A stretch of DNA of 64,000 nucleotides from Pseudomonadales bacterium. GTDB lineage: Bacteria > Pseudomonadota > Gammaproteobacteria > Pseudomonadales > Pseudohongiellaceae. Both the position numbers and the translations under genes were made by a program. The DNA lies in contig JAJDVS010000102.1 in assembly GCA_022825945.1 (NCBI GenBank), positions 1 to 64,000 of the forward strand, written 5' to 3'. Below, one piece after another: positions 8,337 through 17,603 of the stretch; the stretch's first letter is position 1; every line of letters begins with the position of its first letter. The notes under the pieces are model-generated. The model made no database searches, was not told where the DNA came from, and saw only the letters and a program-made list of their open reading frames with translations.

Positions 8337-9742
8337 GCCGCATCTCGCGCAAGCTTTGGGTCCGGCGCCAGGGAATGGCGCATTGCCCCTCACCGGGCAC
8401 TTCATCGCCGGCCGGGAATGCGCTGGCAACGGCGGCAGCCAGGACATTTTCGATCCCGCGCTGGGCGCGCCGGCAAGCCGGGTGGCGATGGCGGATTCCG
8501 CCACGGTGAATGAGGCCATTTCCGCAGCAAGCGCGGCGTTTCCCGGCTGGGCCGCAACGCCGCCGGCCCGGCGCGCCCGCATCATGTTCCGCTTTCGCGA
8601 ATTGCTGGAACAGCACGCCGACGAAATCTGCCGCATCATCAGCAGCGAGCACGGCAAGGTGTTGAGCGACGCGGCGGGCGAGTTGCAGCGCGGGATGGAA
8701 GTGGTGGAATACGCCTGCGGCATTGCCGAATTGCTCAAGGGCGAGCATTCCCGGGAAGCGGGGCCGGGAATCGATAGCTGGTCGGAAATGCAGCCATTGG
8801 GCGTGGTTGCCGGCATTACTCCTTTCAATTTCCCCGCCATGGTGCCCATGTGGATGTATCCGCTGGCGATTTGCTGCGGCAATGCCTTTGTGCTCAAGCC
8901 TTCCGAGCGCGACCCCGGTGGCGGAGTCGATTTATCGCCGGGCCGCCGCAGCGGGCAAGCGTGTCCAGGCGCTTGGCGGAGCCAAGAACCATGCCGTCAT
9001 CCTGCCCGACGCCGATCTTGCGGCAAGCGCCGATGCCTTGATGGGCGCGGCTTACGGTTCCTGCGGCCAGCGTTGCATGGCGATTTCGGTGGCGGTGTGT
9101 GTCGGCGAAGGAACCGGGGACCATCTGGTGGATTTGCTGCGGCAGCGGATTGCCGCCCTGCGGGTGGGCCCCGGCAGCGACAATCAGAATGACATGGGGC
9201 CGCTGGTGTCCCGGGACAGCCTCGACAGGGTGCTTGGCTACATCGAGCAGGGAATCGGCCAGGGCGCCGAACTCGCGGTGGACGGGCGCGGCCTGATAGT
9301 GCCGGGATACGAAAACGGCTTTTTCATCGGCGCCTGCCTGTTCGACCGGGTAAAGCCGCAGATGGCGATTTACCAGGACGAAATCTTTGGGCCGGTCTTG
9401 TGCCTGCTGCGGGTGGACAGTCTTGCCGAGGCGATCGAACTCGTCAATTCCCACGAGTACGGCAATGGCGCCGCCCTGTTCACCCGGGACGGCGAAGCCG
9501 CCCGGCGCTTCTCCAACGAAGCGCAAATCGGCATGGTGGGCATCAATGTGGCCTTGCCGGTTCCCGTGGCGAGCCAGAGTTTCGGCGGCTGGAAGCGCTC
9601 GCTGTTCGGCGACCTGCATGTCTACGGCCCCGATGCGATTCGCTTCTACACCCGCCGCAAGACCATGACCCAGCGTTGGCTCCCCCGCAAGCCGGGCGAC
9701 TCCGCCGGCCCGCAGTTCTCCTTTCCTTCAAGCGGCTCCTGA
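8323..9742 (+). pseudogene. mmsA: mmsA (CoA-acylating methylmalonate-semialdehyde dehydrogenase), broken by an internal deletion
   Basis: Two frames carry the two ends of one enzyme. The first (from ATG 8323) matches MmsA up to NAFVLKPSERDP; the second resumes at PVAESIYRRAAAAGKRVQALGGAKNH and runs to 9742. In intact MmsA about 48 residues lie between these points (the SASL...FVGST stretch, including NAD-binding residues). Here they are missing and the frame shifts at about 8911-8920. The catalytic Cys region (GSCGQRCMAIS) survives downstream. A functional product is unlikely. The start overlaps the transaminase stop, as expected for a former beta-alanine/malonate-semialdehyde pathway. Assembly collapse is possible, but the loss is far larger than a base-calling error. 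Confidence 0.85.
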
Positions 9743-9836
9743 CCCTTTAATCGCCATCTGATGTCTCCACGCCCCCGCGCCGGTTTGCGGGGCGAATTAT
9801 GGTAGAGTCCGCTCGCGGTATGGGCGGCGAAACAGC

Positions 9837-11309
9837 ATGATTGATCACGAGCCGGGCGGGCAGACCTCAAGCGCCAATGTCTCCTGGCAGCAGACCAGGG
9901 TCGGCAAGGCCGAGCGGGCGCGCAATCTCGACCAGTGGCCGATGATTATCTGGCTTACCGGGCTTTCCGGGGCTGGCAAATCCACTATCGCCGACCGGCT
10001 GGAGCAGGAAATCCAGAGTTTCGGCAAGCATACCTACCTGCTCGATGGCGACAATCTCAGGCACGGATTGAACAGCGATCTCGGCTTCAGTCTCGAAGAC
10101 CGGATGGAGAATGTGCGGCGCGCGGCGGAGACTGCCAAGCTCATGGTGGATGCCGGCCTGATCGTCATTGTCGCCCTGATCTCCCCCCTGCGCTCGCAAC
10201 GGGACGCGGCCCGGGCTCTCGTTGCCGAACAGGAATTCATCGAGATTTTCGTCGATGCGCCGCTGGATGTATGCGAAGCGCGGGACCCGAAAGGCCTGTA
10301 CGCCATGGCCAGAAGGGGCGAGATTCCGGATTTCACCGGCATCGATTCACCCTACGAGGCGCCGCTGGAGCCTGAAGTGCGGGTCGATACCGGCGATCTT
10401 TCGGTCAAGGAAGCCGTTGCCCGGATTCTCGATTGGCTGGGCAAACACGCGCCGCGGCTGGAAAGCCCGGCAAGCCAAGCCGATGCCACAAAAGCGGAAC
10501 CTCAAGGGACCCGAGCAGATGGGAAGGAACCGGAACAGCCGGCACGAGCCAGCTTGCCACTCGCCGGCAAGCGCAACGACAAGTTCATTATCAGCAATAC
10601 CGCCCGCTGCGGCAGTTCCATGCTCAGTACGCTGCTCGACTCGCATCCGCGGGTGCTTTGCCATGGCGAGATACTCGCCGCGCCCCGTGAATCCGCGGGT
10701 CCCTACCATGCCCTGCGCAAGCAGGGAACCGCCATTGACGACTGGCTGCAAAGCTACCACGAGCAAAGGCCCGAGGCCTTTCTCTATGATGTCGGTTTCA
10801 ATCCCGCCGGGAACCAGTGCGTCGGGTTCAAGTTCAAGCTCGAAGAGTTGCTGCTGCCCGAGTATCGGGTGTTTCGCGATCTCATCGTCGCCGACAAGGA
10901 CATCAGAGTACTGCACCTGAGAAGATCCAATATCCTTGATCAGTACATTTCCCTCCAGGCGACGAAGCAAACCGGTGTGTTCTCGATTCGATTCAGCCGC
11001 CAGCGCCCGAAACCGCGCCCCTTCCAGGTCGATATCGCTGACTTGCTCGCCTATGTGCGCGAAGACCGGCGGCGCCACGAAGCGGCGAGGGAGTTGTACC
11101 GCAACCACCGCAGCATCGATCTGACTTACGAAGAGCTGTGCCAATCCCAGTCCGCCGCGCTCGCCAGGGTGCAGGACTTTCTGGAAGTTCCCAGGGCCGA
11201 ACTCTCCACCATGATGATCAAGGTGCTGGACAAGAACACCGATCTGGTGCGCAACCTCAATGAGGTGCGGGAAGCCCTGGCCGCCGAGAAGATTGAAATC
11301 GAAGCCTGA
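9837..11309 (+). CDS. APS kinase (CysC) fused to a sulfotransferase domain
   Basis: 490 residues in two domains. Residues ~1-205 are adenylylsulfate kinase: P-loop GLSGAGKST (42-50), DGDNLRHGLNSDLGFS, and ISPLR with the phospho-acceptor-type Ser (~116). A hydrophilic Ala/Pro/Glu-rich linker spans ~208-243. From ~246 onward is a sulfotransferase fold: ARCGSSML (5'-phosphosulfate loop, ~256-263) and LHLRRSNILDQYISLQ (3'-phosphate-binding segment, ~360), as in Stf0/NodH-type enzymes. One polypeptide would thus make PAPS and use it to sulfate an acceptor. No ATP sulfurylase gene is nearby. The acceptor is unknown; a surface glycan or lipid is plausible. A -10-like TATGGTAGAGT lies about 40 bases upstream. 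Confidence 0.88.
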   Translation: MIDHEPGGQTSSANVSWQQTRVGKAERARNLDQWPMIIWLTGLSGAGKSTIADRLEQEIQSFGKHTYLLDGDNLRHGLNSDLGFSLEDRMENVRRAAETAKLMVDAGLIVIVALISPLRSQRDAARALVAEQEFIEIFVDAPLDVCEARDPKGLYAMARRGEIPDFTGIDSPYEAPLEPEVRVDTGDLSVKEAVARILDWLGKHAPRLESPASQADATKAEPQGTRADGKEPEQPARASLPLAGKRNDKFIISNTARCGSSMLSTLLDSHPRVLCHGEILAAPRESAGPYHALRKQGTAIDDWLQSYHEQRPEAFLYDVGFNPAGNQCVGFKFKLEELLLPEYRVFRDLIVADKDIRVLHLRRSNILDQYISLQATKQTGVFSIRFSRQRPKPRPFQVDIADLLAYVREDRRRHEAARELYRNHRSIDLTYEELCQSQSAALARVQDFLEVPRAELSTMMIKVLDKNTDLVRNLNEVREALAAEKIEIEA

Positions 11310-11338
11310 TCGGCACGGTTCGGCGAAAGGCGGGGTAA

Positions 11339-11415
11339 TGGTGGCTATGGCTGGATTTGAACCAGCGACCCCAGCATTATGAGTGCTGTGCTCTGACCAA
11401 CTGAGCTACATAGCC
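11339..11415 (-). tRNA. tRNA-Met (anticodon CAU), elongator type
   Basis: Reads GGCTATGTAGCTCAGTTGG at the 5' end (11415 downward). The anticodon stem-loop is CAGCA-CTCATAA-TGCTG with anticodon CAT. The T-arm contains GGTTCAAATCC, the acceptor stem pairs GGCTATG/CATAGCC, and CCA is encoded (11341-11339). The sequence is close to E. coli metT-type elongator tRNA-Met. The alternative, tRNA-Ile2 read after lysidine modification, cannot be fully excluded but the sequence favours Met. Confidence 0.93.
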
Positions 11416-11525
11416 GGCAAGCGAGATAGTACGCCAGGAAAGGCGGCGAATTCTGGCCATTCATCGTCTGGATGTCAAGGAAAAAGGAGGCATGAATCCG
11501 GCAAGAAACGGGCCGATATTGGCCT

Positions 11526-11593
11526 TGATCAATCAGCCAGGGGTGCGGCGACAGCGAATTTTCTCTTTCATGAATTCCTGCGGCGCAGGCTCC
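11526..11593 (-). repeat. R2 half element embedded in the parB 3' end
   Basis: On the minus strand the sequence begins GGAGCCTGCGCCGCAGG, continues AATTC and then an AGAGAAAATTCGCTGTCGCC-like stretch, ending in CCCTGGCTGATTGAT. This matches one half of the full R2 elements at 40035-40195 and 61780-61943. The reading frame of parB continues into it. Confidence 0.8.
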
Positions 11594-12477
11594 TCGTTGA
11601 TGTGGGCGAGGATGCCTTCGAGTTCGGCGGGGTTGTTGTAGTTGATGATGAGTTTGCCCTTGCCCCTGGCGGTGTGCCGGATGGCTACGCGGGCGCCGAG
11701 GCGTTGACTGAGGTCCTCTTCGAGGCGCAGCAGGTCGGGGTCCCTGTTTTCGCCTGGCTTCCTGTCCCTGCCGGAGTCCGCGGGCTGGCGGCGGACGAGT
11801 TCTTCGGTCTGGCGCACATTGAGGCCTTTGCCGACGACTTCCCGGGCGAGGCGGGCCTGTTCCGCTCCGGCGGCTCCGAGCAGGGCCCGGGCGTGGCCCA
11901 TTTCGATCCTGCGTTCTTCGAGTAGTTGCCGCACTTCGGCTTCGAGGCCAAGCAGGCGCAGCAGATTGGCTACGGACTCCCTTGATTTGCCCACGGCTTC
12001 GGCCACTTGCTGCTGGGTCATGCCGAATTCCCGCTGCAGCCGCTGCAGGGCATTGGCCAGTTCCATGGGGCCCAGGTCTTCCCGCTGGATATTCTCGATC
12101 AGGGCCATGCTGATGGCATCGCGGTCCGCCGCCTTCTTGACGATGGCGGGTATCGAATGACGTTTGCTGAGCTGGCAGGCGCGCCAGCGGCGCTCGCCGG
12201 CGATCAGTTCAAAACGGCCATTGCCAAGCTCGCGCACCACCACGGGCTGCATGACCCCCTGTTCGGCAATGGACTGGGCGAGCTCTTCAAGCGTCTGGGC
12301 TTTCATGTCCCGCCGGGGCTGGAATTCTCCGGGCTGGATCAGGTCCACGGGAATGTCTCGCAGGCTGCCGTCCGGGGCCTGGGGCGGGGGTTGTTGAGTC
12401 ATCAGCGCCGAGACCGATCCGGGGTCTCGATTGCCCAGCAGGGCATCGAGGCCCCGACCCAGTTTTCTTGTAGTCAT
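11533..12477 (-). CDS. parB: chromosome partitioning protein ParB, with a repeat-derived C-terminal tail
   Basis: 314 residues. N-terminal KLGRGLDALLG is the canonical ParB start. The CTPase/parS-binding core has RRDMKAQTLEELAQSI and GERRWRA (the GERRxRA box), followed by the helix-turn-helix GMTQQQVAEAVGKSRESVAN. The C-terminal dimerisation domain ends at about KLIINYNNPAELEGILAHIN. The last ~19 codons (EEPAPQEFMKEKIRCRRTPG) are encoded by an R2 repeat half element and are not expected in ParB. It spreads from parS sites and works with ParA; two parS sites lie in recF. The start overlaps the parA stop (ATGA), so translation is coupled. Confidence 0.95.
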   Translation of the reverse strand: MTTRKLGRGLDALLGNRDPGSVSALMTQQPPPQAPDGSLRDIPVDLIQPGEFQPRRDMKAQTLEELAQSIAEQGVMQPVVVRELGNGRFELIAGERRWRACQLSKRHSIPAIVKKAADRDAISMALIENIQREDLGPMELANALQRLQREFGMTQQQVAEAVGKSRESVANLLRLLGLEAEVRQLLEERRIEMGHARALLGAAGAEQARLAREVVGKGLNVRQTEELVRRQPADSGRDRKPGENRDPDLLRLEEDLSQRLGARVAIRHTARGKGKLIINYNNPAELEGILAHINEEPAPQEFMKEKIRCRRTPG

Positions 12478-13301
12478 TTGTTTTCCTGCTCCATAATCCC
12501 GCTTTCCCCGGGTCCGCCTGTTTGCGGCGCTGCCGGCGCATCCCGGCGGCGCTGCAATTCTCCAGCCAGCGCCAGATAAGCCATTGCGCCCCGGGAGCGG
12601 CGATCGTAGCTGAGCACGGACTTGCCGAATCCAGGCGCCTCCGCCAGCCGGATATTGCGCGGCACCACGGTCTGGTACACCGCGCTGCCGAAGAATTTGT
12701 GCAACTGCGAATTGACCTCCATGGTCAATCGATTGCGGCGGTCATACATGGTGCGCACGATGCCTTCGATCTTCAGCGCCGGATTCGACCGCGCCCGGAT
12801 CGCCTCCACGGTTTCCAGCAGCGCCGAAAGACCTTCCAGGGCATAGTACTCGCACTGCACGGGTATCACCAGACCGGTGGCCGCAGTCAATGCGTTGATG
12901 GTGAGAATGTTCAGCGCCGGTGGGCAGTCGATGAGAACAAAATCGTAGTTCCGACCCGGCGCCGCCAACAACTCCCGCAGCCTGCCATCCTCGCGCCGAT
13001 TCTCCATCAGCCAGACTTCCGCCGCCACCAGATCGCTGTTGGCGGGCAGCAGGTCGAATCCGGCATCCACGGACTTGCGCAACACCCGGTCAACGCCGGC
13101 ATCGCCCATGAGCCATTCGCAAACCGAGTTTTCCAGTTCGGTCTTCACCACGCCGCAGCCCATGGTGGCATTGCCCTGGGGGTCCATATCCACCAGCAGC
13201 ACCGAATTGCGGGTGGCGTGCAGGGCCGCGGCAAGATTGACCGCGGTGGTGGTTTTTCCCACTCCGCCTTTCTGATTGCTGATAGCAAATACGGCATCCA
13301 T
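12474..13301 (-). CDS. parA: chromosome partitioning ATPase ParA
   Basis: 275 residues from the ATG at 13301 (MDAVFAISNQKGG), the usual start for chromosomal ParA; a TTG eight codons upstream is possible but would add an atypical extension. The deviant Walker A KGGVGKTTT, the Walker A' region LLVDMDPQGNATMG, and FVLIDCPPALNILTINAL are all present. ParA binds non-specific DNA as an ATP dimer and moves ParB-parS complexes. It lies in the run mnmG-rsmG-parA-parB, with parB overlapping by four bases. Confidence 0.97.
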   Translation of the reverse strand: MDAVFAISNQKGGVGKTTTAVNLAAALHATRNSVLLVDMDPQGNATMGCGVVKTELENSVCEWLMGDAGVDRVLRKSVDAGFDLLPANSDLVAAEVWLMENRREDGRLRELLAAPGRNYDFVLIDCPPALNILTINALTAATGLVIPVQCEYYALEGLSALLETVEAIRARSNPALKIEGIVRTMYDRRNRLTMEVNSQLHKFFGSAVYQTVVPRNIRLAEAPGFGKSVLSYDRRSRGAMAYLALAGELQRRRDAPAAPQTGGPGESGIMEQENK

Positions 13302-13325
13302 TGCTGGCTGTTCCCGGATGTTCAA

Positions 13326-13967
13326 TCAATCGCCGCCATGGCGGATTCCCACAACGTGGCGGCTTGCTGCGCCCGGCACCTGAAGCCGCTCCACGAAGGC
13401 CACTTTGCAGTTGTCCGGCAGGCGCGCAAGTTCCCCGCCGGGATGGCGCCCCCGCATGGAAACAAGCATAGCCCCGTCTGCCAACAAATGCTGTGTCTTC
13501 TCCACGCTTTTGCCGAGCCCCGCCAGCGCCCTGCAAACCACGGTATCCGCCGGGCCGGGGAAATTTTCGATTCTTTCATGGACGATATCGATATTGGCAA
13601 GGCCGAGATCGAGTTTCGCCTGGAACAGGAAGCGGGTCTTCTTGCCATTGCTGTCGATGAGCACAAAGCGCTTTTGCGGAAACAGCACCGCCAGGGGAAT
13701 ACCGGGCAGGCCGGCGCCGCTGCCGGCGTCCACCACGGTTTCACCCGCTATGCGGGCTGCGATGGAAAGACTGTCAAGCACATGCCGGTCGAGCCTCTTG
13801 CCGGGGCCGGAGTCTCCTGTCAGATTGAACCGGGCATTCCACCGGTCGAGCAGGCGCAGGTAATCCAGCAGCAGACGGGCGCCCGCGGTGGTGAGATCAG
13901 CCCCCAGCCCGGTAGCGCCGGCAAGCAGCCTGGCTTGCAGGCCCCTGGCTTCCTCCCCCCGGTTCAA
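13326..13967 (-). CDS. rsmG: 16S rRNA (guanine527-N7)-methyltransferase RsmG (GidB)
   Basis: 213 residues, typical length. SAM-binding [20 protein letters not shown] and the downstream [12 protein letters not shown] and [11 protein letters not shown] motifs identify RsmG. The enzyme methylates G527 of 16S rRNA; its loss gives low-level streptomycin resistance in other bacteria. The start appears to be TTG at 13967, overlapping the mnmG stop as TTGA; no other plausible initiator lies near the conserved N-terminus. It sits between mnmG and parA as in many Gammaproteobacteria. Confidence 0.96.
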   Translation of the reverse strand: MNRGEEARGLQARLLAGATGLGADLTTAGARLLLDYLRLLDRWNARFNLTGDSGPGKRLDRHVLDSLSIAARIAGETVVDAGSGAGLPGIPLAVLFPQKRFVLIDSNGKKTRFLFQAKLDLGLANIDIVHERIENFPGPADTVVCRALAGLGKSVEKTQHLLADGAMLVSMRGRHPGGELARLPDNCKVAFVERLQVPGAASRHVVGIRHGGD

Positions 13968-15868
13968 CTGGCTTTGCGCCGCGGGGGCTGCTGTTTCTTC
14001 AAATACACCAGAATGAGCGACAGCGCCGCCGGCGTCATTCCCGGGATGCGCGCGGCCCGACCGAGATTTTCCGGTTTCGCCCCAGTGAGTTTCTGCCGCA
14101 ATTCATTGGACAGCCCGGGCATGGCGGCATAATCCAGTTCCGGCGGCAGAATGGTGTCTTCCTGCCGTCGCAGTTGCTCGATTTCGCCGCGCTGGCGCTC
14201 GATATACCCCTGGTACTTGAGCTGGATTTCCACTTGTTCGGCGGCCTGCCGGGCAATCGGCGAATCCGGCGGCGACCATTCCGGCTGGCTCAACTCCATC
14301 AGCTTTTCGTGGCTCAGTTCGGGCCGGGCGAGCAGTTCCGCCAGGGTTTGTTCCCGGGAGAGCGGCCGCTCCAGCGTGGTATTCAGCCTTGCCGCGGATT
14401 CACTCGAGGGATGCACCCGGCAACTGCGCAGCCTTTGCAATTCCGCTCCCACCATTTCCTGTTTTTCGCTGAAAACGCGCCAGCGCTCGTCGTTCACCAG
14501 TTCCATTTCCCGACCGGCGGGGGTCAGGCGCTGGTCGGCGTTGTCTTCCCGCAGGCTGAGGCGGTACTCGGCCCGGCTGGTAAACATGCGATAGGGTTCG
14601 CTGGCGCCAAGGCGGATCAGATCATCCACCAGCACGCCGATGTAGGCCTGGTCGCGCCGGGGACACCAGTAGTCGAGGCCGGCAACGGCCCGGGCGGCAT
14701 TGAGCCCCGCCAGCAGGCCCTGGGCGGCGGCCTCTTCATAACCCGTGGTGCCATTGATCTGGCCGGCGAGATACAGGCCGGGAACGAATTTGCTTTCCAG
14801 CGAATAACGCAGGTCCCTGGGGTCGAAAAAGTCATACTCGATGGCGTAGCCCGGCCGGGTGATGTGGGCGTTTTCAAAACCCCGGATACAGCGCACCATG
14901 GCGAGTTGGGCATCGAAGGGTAGGCTGGTGGAAATGCCGTTGGGGTAGATTTCGGCCACATCCAACCCTTCCGGCTCGACGAAAATCTGGTGCGATGCCT
15001 TGTCGGCAAAGCGCGTTACCTTGTCTTCAATGGAAGGGCAATAGCGCGGCCCGGCGCCTTCGATTGCCCCGCTGTACATGGGGGAGCGGTCCAGGGCGCC
15101 GCGAATGATCTGATGGCAGGCATCATTGGTGGCGGTGATATGGCAACTCGCTTGCCGCGGATGCTCATCGGCCCGGCCGAGGAATGACATGACCGGCGCG
15201 GGATCATCTCCCCGCTGTTCCTGCATCACGGAGAAATCGAGGCTTTTCGCATCCAGCCGGGGTGGCGTGCCGGTTTTCAGCCGATCCACCCGGAACGGCA
15301 ACTCTCGCAGGCGTCTGGCCAGGGCGATGGCTGGCGGGTCGCCGGCTCGCCCGCCGGAAGCGTTGGCCAGACCCACATGCACACTGCCGCCGAGAAAGGT
15401 GCCGGTGGTAAGCACCACGGCGCCGGCGCGGATTTCGATGCCGAGCCCAGTCGCCACACCCACCGCCCGCTCGCCATCCATGAGCAGATCGTCAACGGAT
15501 TGCTGCAGCAGGGAAAGCCGTGGCTGATTCTCCACGATTCGCCGGATCGCCGCCCGATACAGGGCGCGGTCGGCCTGTGCCCGGGTGGATCGCACCGCCG
15601 GTCCCTTGCTGGCGTTCAATACCCGGAACTGGATGCCGGCCCGGTCCACCGCCCGGGCCATGGCGCCGCCGAGTGCGTCGATTTCCCGCACGAGGTGGCT
15701 CTTGCCAATGCCGCCCACCGCGGGATTGCAAGACATTTGGCCGATGGTTTCGATGTTGTGGGTGACCAGCAGGGTGTTGGCACCCTGCCGGGCCGAAGCC
15801 AGCGCAGCCTCGGTCCCGGCGTGGCCGCCGCCCACCACAATCACGTCAAAGCTGTTGCCGTAGTGCAT
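13964..15868 (-). CDS. mnmG: tRNA uridine-5-carboxymethylaminomethyl modification enzyme MnmG (GidA)
   Basis: 634 residues. FAD-binding [19 protein letters not shown] is at the N-terminus, followed by [20 protein letters not shown] and later the [20 protein letters not shown] signature. MnmG works with MnmE to modify U34 of tRNAs reading split codon boxes. The gene is the first of a leftward run mnmG-rsmG-parA-parB with overlapping ends, and is separated by 325 bases from mnmE, which is on the same strand upstream. Length and motifs are normal. Confidence 0.98.
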   Translation of the reverse strand: MHYGNSFDVIVVGGGHAGTEAALASARQGANTLLVTHNIETIGQMSCNPAVGGIGKSHLVREIDALGGAMARAVDRAGIQFRVLNASKGPAVRSTRAQADRALYRAAIRRIVENQPRLSLLQQSVDDLLMDGERAVGVATGLGIEIRAGAVVLTTGTFLGGSVHVGLANASGGRAGDPPAIALARRLRELPFRVDRLKTGTPPRLDAKSLDFSVMQEQRGDDPAPVMSFLGRADEHPRQASCHITATNDACHQIIRGALDRSPMYSGAIEGAGPRYCPSIEDKVTRFADKASHQIFVEPEGLDVAEIYPNGISTSLPFDAQLAMVRCIRGFENAHITRPGYAIEYDFFDPRDLRYSLESKFVPGLYLAGQINGTTGYEEAAAQGLLAGLNAARAVAGLDYWCPRRDQAYIGVLVDDLIRLGASEPYRMFTSRAEYRLSLREDNADQRLTPAGREMELVNDERWRVFSEKQEMVGAELQRLRSCRVHPSSESAARLNTTLERPLSREQTLAELLARPELSHEKLMELSQPEWSPPDSPIARQAAEQVEIQLKYQGYIERQRGEIEQLRRQEDTILPPELDYAAMPGLSNELRQKLTGAKPENLGRAARIPGMTPAALSLILVYLKKQQPPRRKAS

Positions 15869-16193
15869 GCCGGGCTACGAAATTCATGGAGCGGCGAAGT
15901 ATAACCCGTTAACAATAAACTAGATATGTATCAGGGAATTATAAGACAAGTAGTAGTATTGATAGTGCTTGCTGGGATCTGTTGAGAACCGCGCTTTTCC
16001 TTGTTGGCTCAAAGGCTTGCCTGCGGGGAAAACCCGTTTGCAATGCGGGGTTTCTCCGGTGCGGGCCAGGGATATCCCGGGGACAGGACAACCCCGGCGA
16101 TCTTGTCCCCATTTCATCCCGCGCTTGTTCCCTTCGCCGGTGCGCCTTACCCACAGGTAGCGGGCAGGTTTTGGCGCAGACCACCGGGGCGGC
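15869..16193. other. 325-bp region upstream of mnmG
   Basis: Bases ~15900-15970 are AT-rich (contains GTTAACAATAAAC and TTATAATTCC on the minus strand) and probably hold the mnmG promoter. The distal half is GC-rich and holds an imperfect palindrome beginning GGGGACAGGACAACCCC and ending TTGTCCCC (~16079-16110). It also holds a DnaA-box-like TTACCCACA (16147-16155, one mismatch). The E. coli oriC lies next to mnmG, but the evidence here is too thin to call an origin. Confidence 0.45.
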
Positions 16194-17603
16194 CTACTTT
16201 CCGATACAGAAGCGGCTGAAGATTTCGCCGAGCAGGTCGTCCGTGGTGACTTCACCGGTAATCCGGCCCAGCGCGGCCTGGGCGAGGCGCAGGTCTTCGG
16301 CGAGCAATTCGAGCGGCGCCCCGCGGCTCAGGTTGGCAAGCGCCGCCCCGCACTGACGCCGGGCCTCATCGAGGGCTTCGAGGTGCCGCGCCCGGGCGAC
16401 GAAAGCGTCTTCCCCACCTTCGTAGGCCACAAAGTCCTGCAGATGTTTACAGAGCAGGTCGAGTCCGGCGCCGGTTTTGGCGCTGAGCTGAACGAGTGGC
16501 AACGCAATACCCTCGACCCGGATATGGCCCAGGGCAGGCGGCAACTCCAGCAAATCGATCTTGTTGCGGATGATGCACAGGCGTCCGAGCAAATTCTTCC
16601 TGTCATCCTCGTTTGCGAGGTAGTCGGCGATGGGGTTCAGGGCAATCCGGATTTCCCCCGGGTTCAATTCTCCGGAGCAATCGGGAAATCGCGATGCGTC
16701 GAGCAGCAGCAGGATCAGGTCGGCGCTGGCCATGGCGACCCGGGCGCGCCTTACGCCTTCCCGCTCGATGGCGTCGCCGCTTTCCCGCAGGCCTGCGGTA
16801 TCAACAAGCTGTAATGGCAGGCCATTGAGTTCGATGCGCCGGGAAAGCAGGTCCCGGGTGGTGCCGGGAATCGGCGTCACAATGGCGGTTTGCTCACCGG
16901 AAAGCGCATTCATCAGGCTGGATTTGCCGGCATTGGGCAAACCGGCAAGCACCACGGTGATGCCTTCATTGAGCAATGCGCCTTGCCGGCTTTGGGCGCG
17001 AAGCCGCTCCAGGCTTGACAGAATGCCCTCAAGCGTCTGGCGCGCTTCCGCAGACTCAAGCACCTCGATATCGCTGTCGGAAAAATCGATTGCGCTTTCC
17101 AGCATGACGCGGGCGCCGGTGATCGTTGCCGCGAGGCTGTGAACATGGCGGGAGAATTCTCCGGTGAGGGTTCGCGCCGCTGAGCGCGCCGCCTGGCGGG
17201 TATCGGCGTCGATCAGGTCGGCGATGGCTTCGGCCTGGACCAGATCGAGCTTGCCATTGAGAAAGGCGCGTTCGGAAAACTCCCCGGGCCGCGCCTGCCG
17301 AGCGCCAAGGGCAAGCGCCCGTTCACGCAGGGACTCAAGCACGATGCGACCGCCATGCCCCTGCAACTCCAGCACGTCTTCGCCGGTAAAGGAATCCGGC
17401 GCCGGGAAAAACAGCGCGATGCCGCGGTCGAGCGCTGTGCCGCCTGCGTCCAGGAAATCACAGAAATGCGCCCGCCGGGGCTTGGGTCTAAAGCCGATCA
17501 GGCTGCGCGACAGTTCGGCCAGGGATTGGCCCGAGATGCGCAGAATTCCGATACTGCCGCGCCCCGGGGCGGTCGCTATGGCGCAGATGGTCTGCTCGTC
17601 CAT
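16194..17603 (-). CDS. mnmE: tRNA modification GTPase MnmE (TrmE)
   Basis: 469 residues. The N-terminal tetrahydrofolate-binding domain begins MDEQTICAIATAPGRGSIGI and has GEDVLELQGHGG and RPGEFSERAFLNGKLDL. The G domain has the P-loop GLPNAGKSS, TPIPGTTRD (switch I), DTAGLRES and NKIDLL. The C-terminus ends CIGK, carrying the conserved Cys of the family. It works with MnmG on tRNA wobble uridine. Its start abuts the stop of yidC with no intervening base, so it is the distal gene of the rpmH-rnpA-yidD-yidC-mnmE run. Confidence 0.98.
   Translation of the reverse strand: MDEQTICAIATAPGRGSIGILRISGQSLAELSRSLIGFRPKPRRAHFCDFLDAGGTALDRGIALFFPAPDSFTGEDVLELQGHGGRIVLESLRERALALGARQARPGEFSERAFLNGKLDLVQAEAIADLIDADTRQAARSAARTLTGEFSRHVHSLAATITGARVMLESAIDFSDSDIEVLESAEARQTLEGILSSLERLRAQSRQGALLNEGITVVLAGLPNAGKSSLMNALSGEQTAIVTPIPGTTRDLLSRRIELNGLPLQLVDTAGLRESGDAIEREGVRRARVAMASADLILLLLDASRFPDCSGELNPGEIRIALNPIADYLANEDDRKNLLGRLCIIRNKIDLLELPPALGHIRVEGIALPLVQLSAKTGAGLDLLCKHLQDFVAYEGGEDAFVARARHLEALDEARRQCGAALANLSRGAPLELLAEDLRLAQAALGRITGEVTTDDLLGEIFSRFCIGK

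Noticed and set aside
15869-16193. mnmG-adjacent oriC as in E. coli
   Set aside because: Only one imperfect DnaA box and one AT-rich patch; not enough to call.
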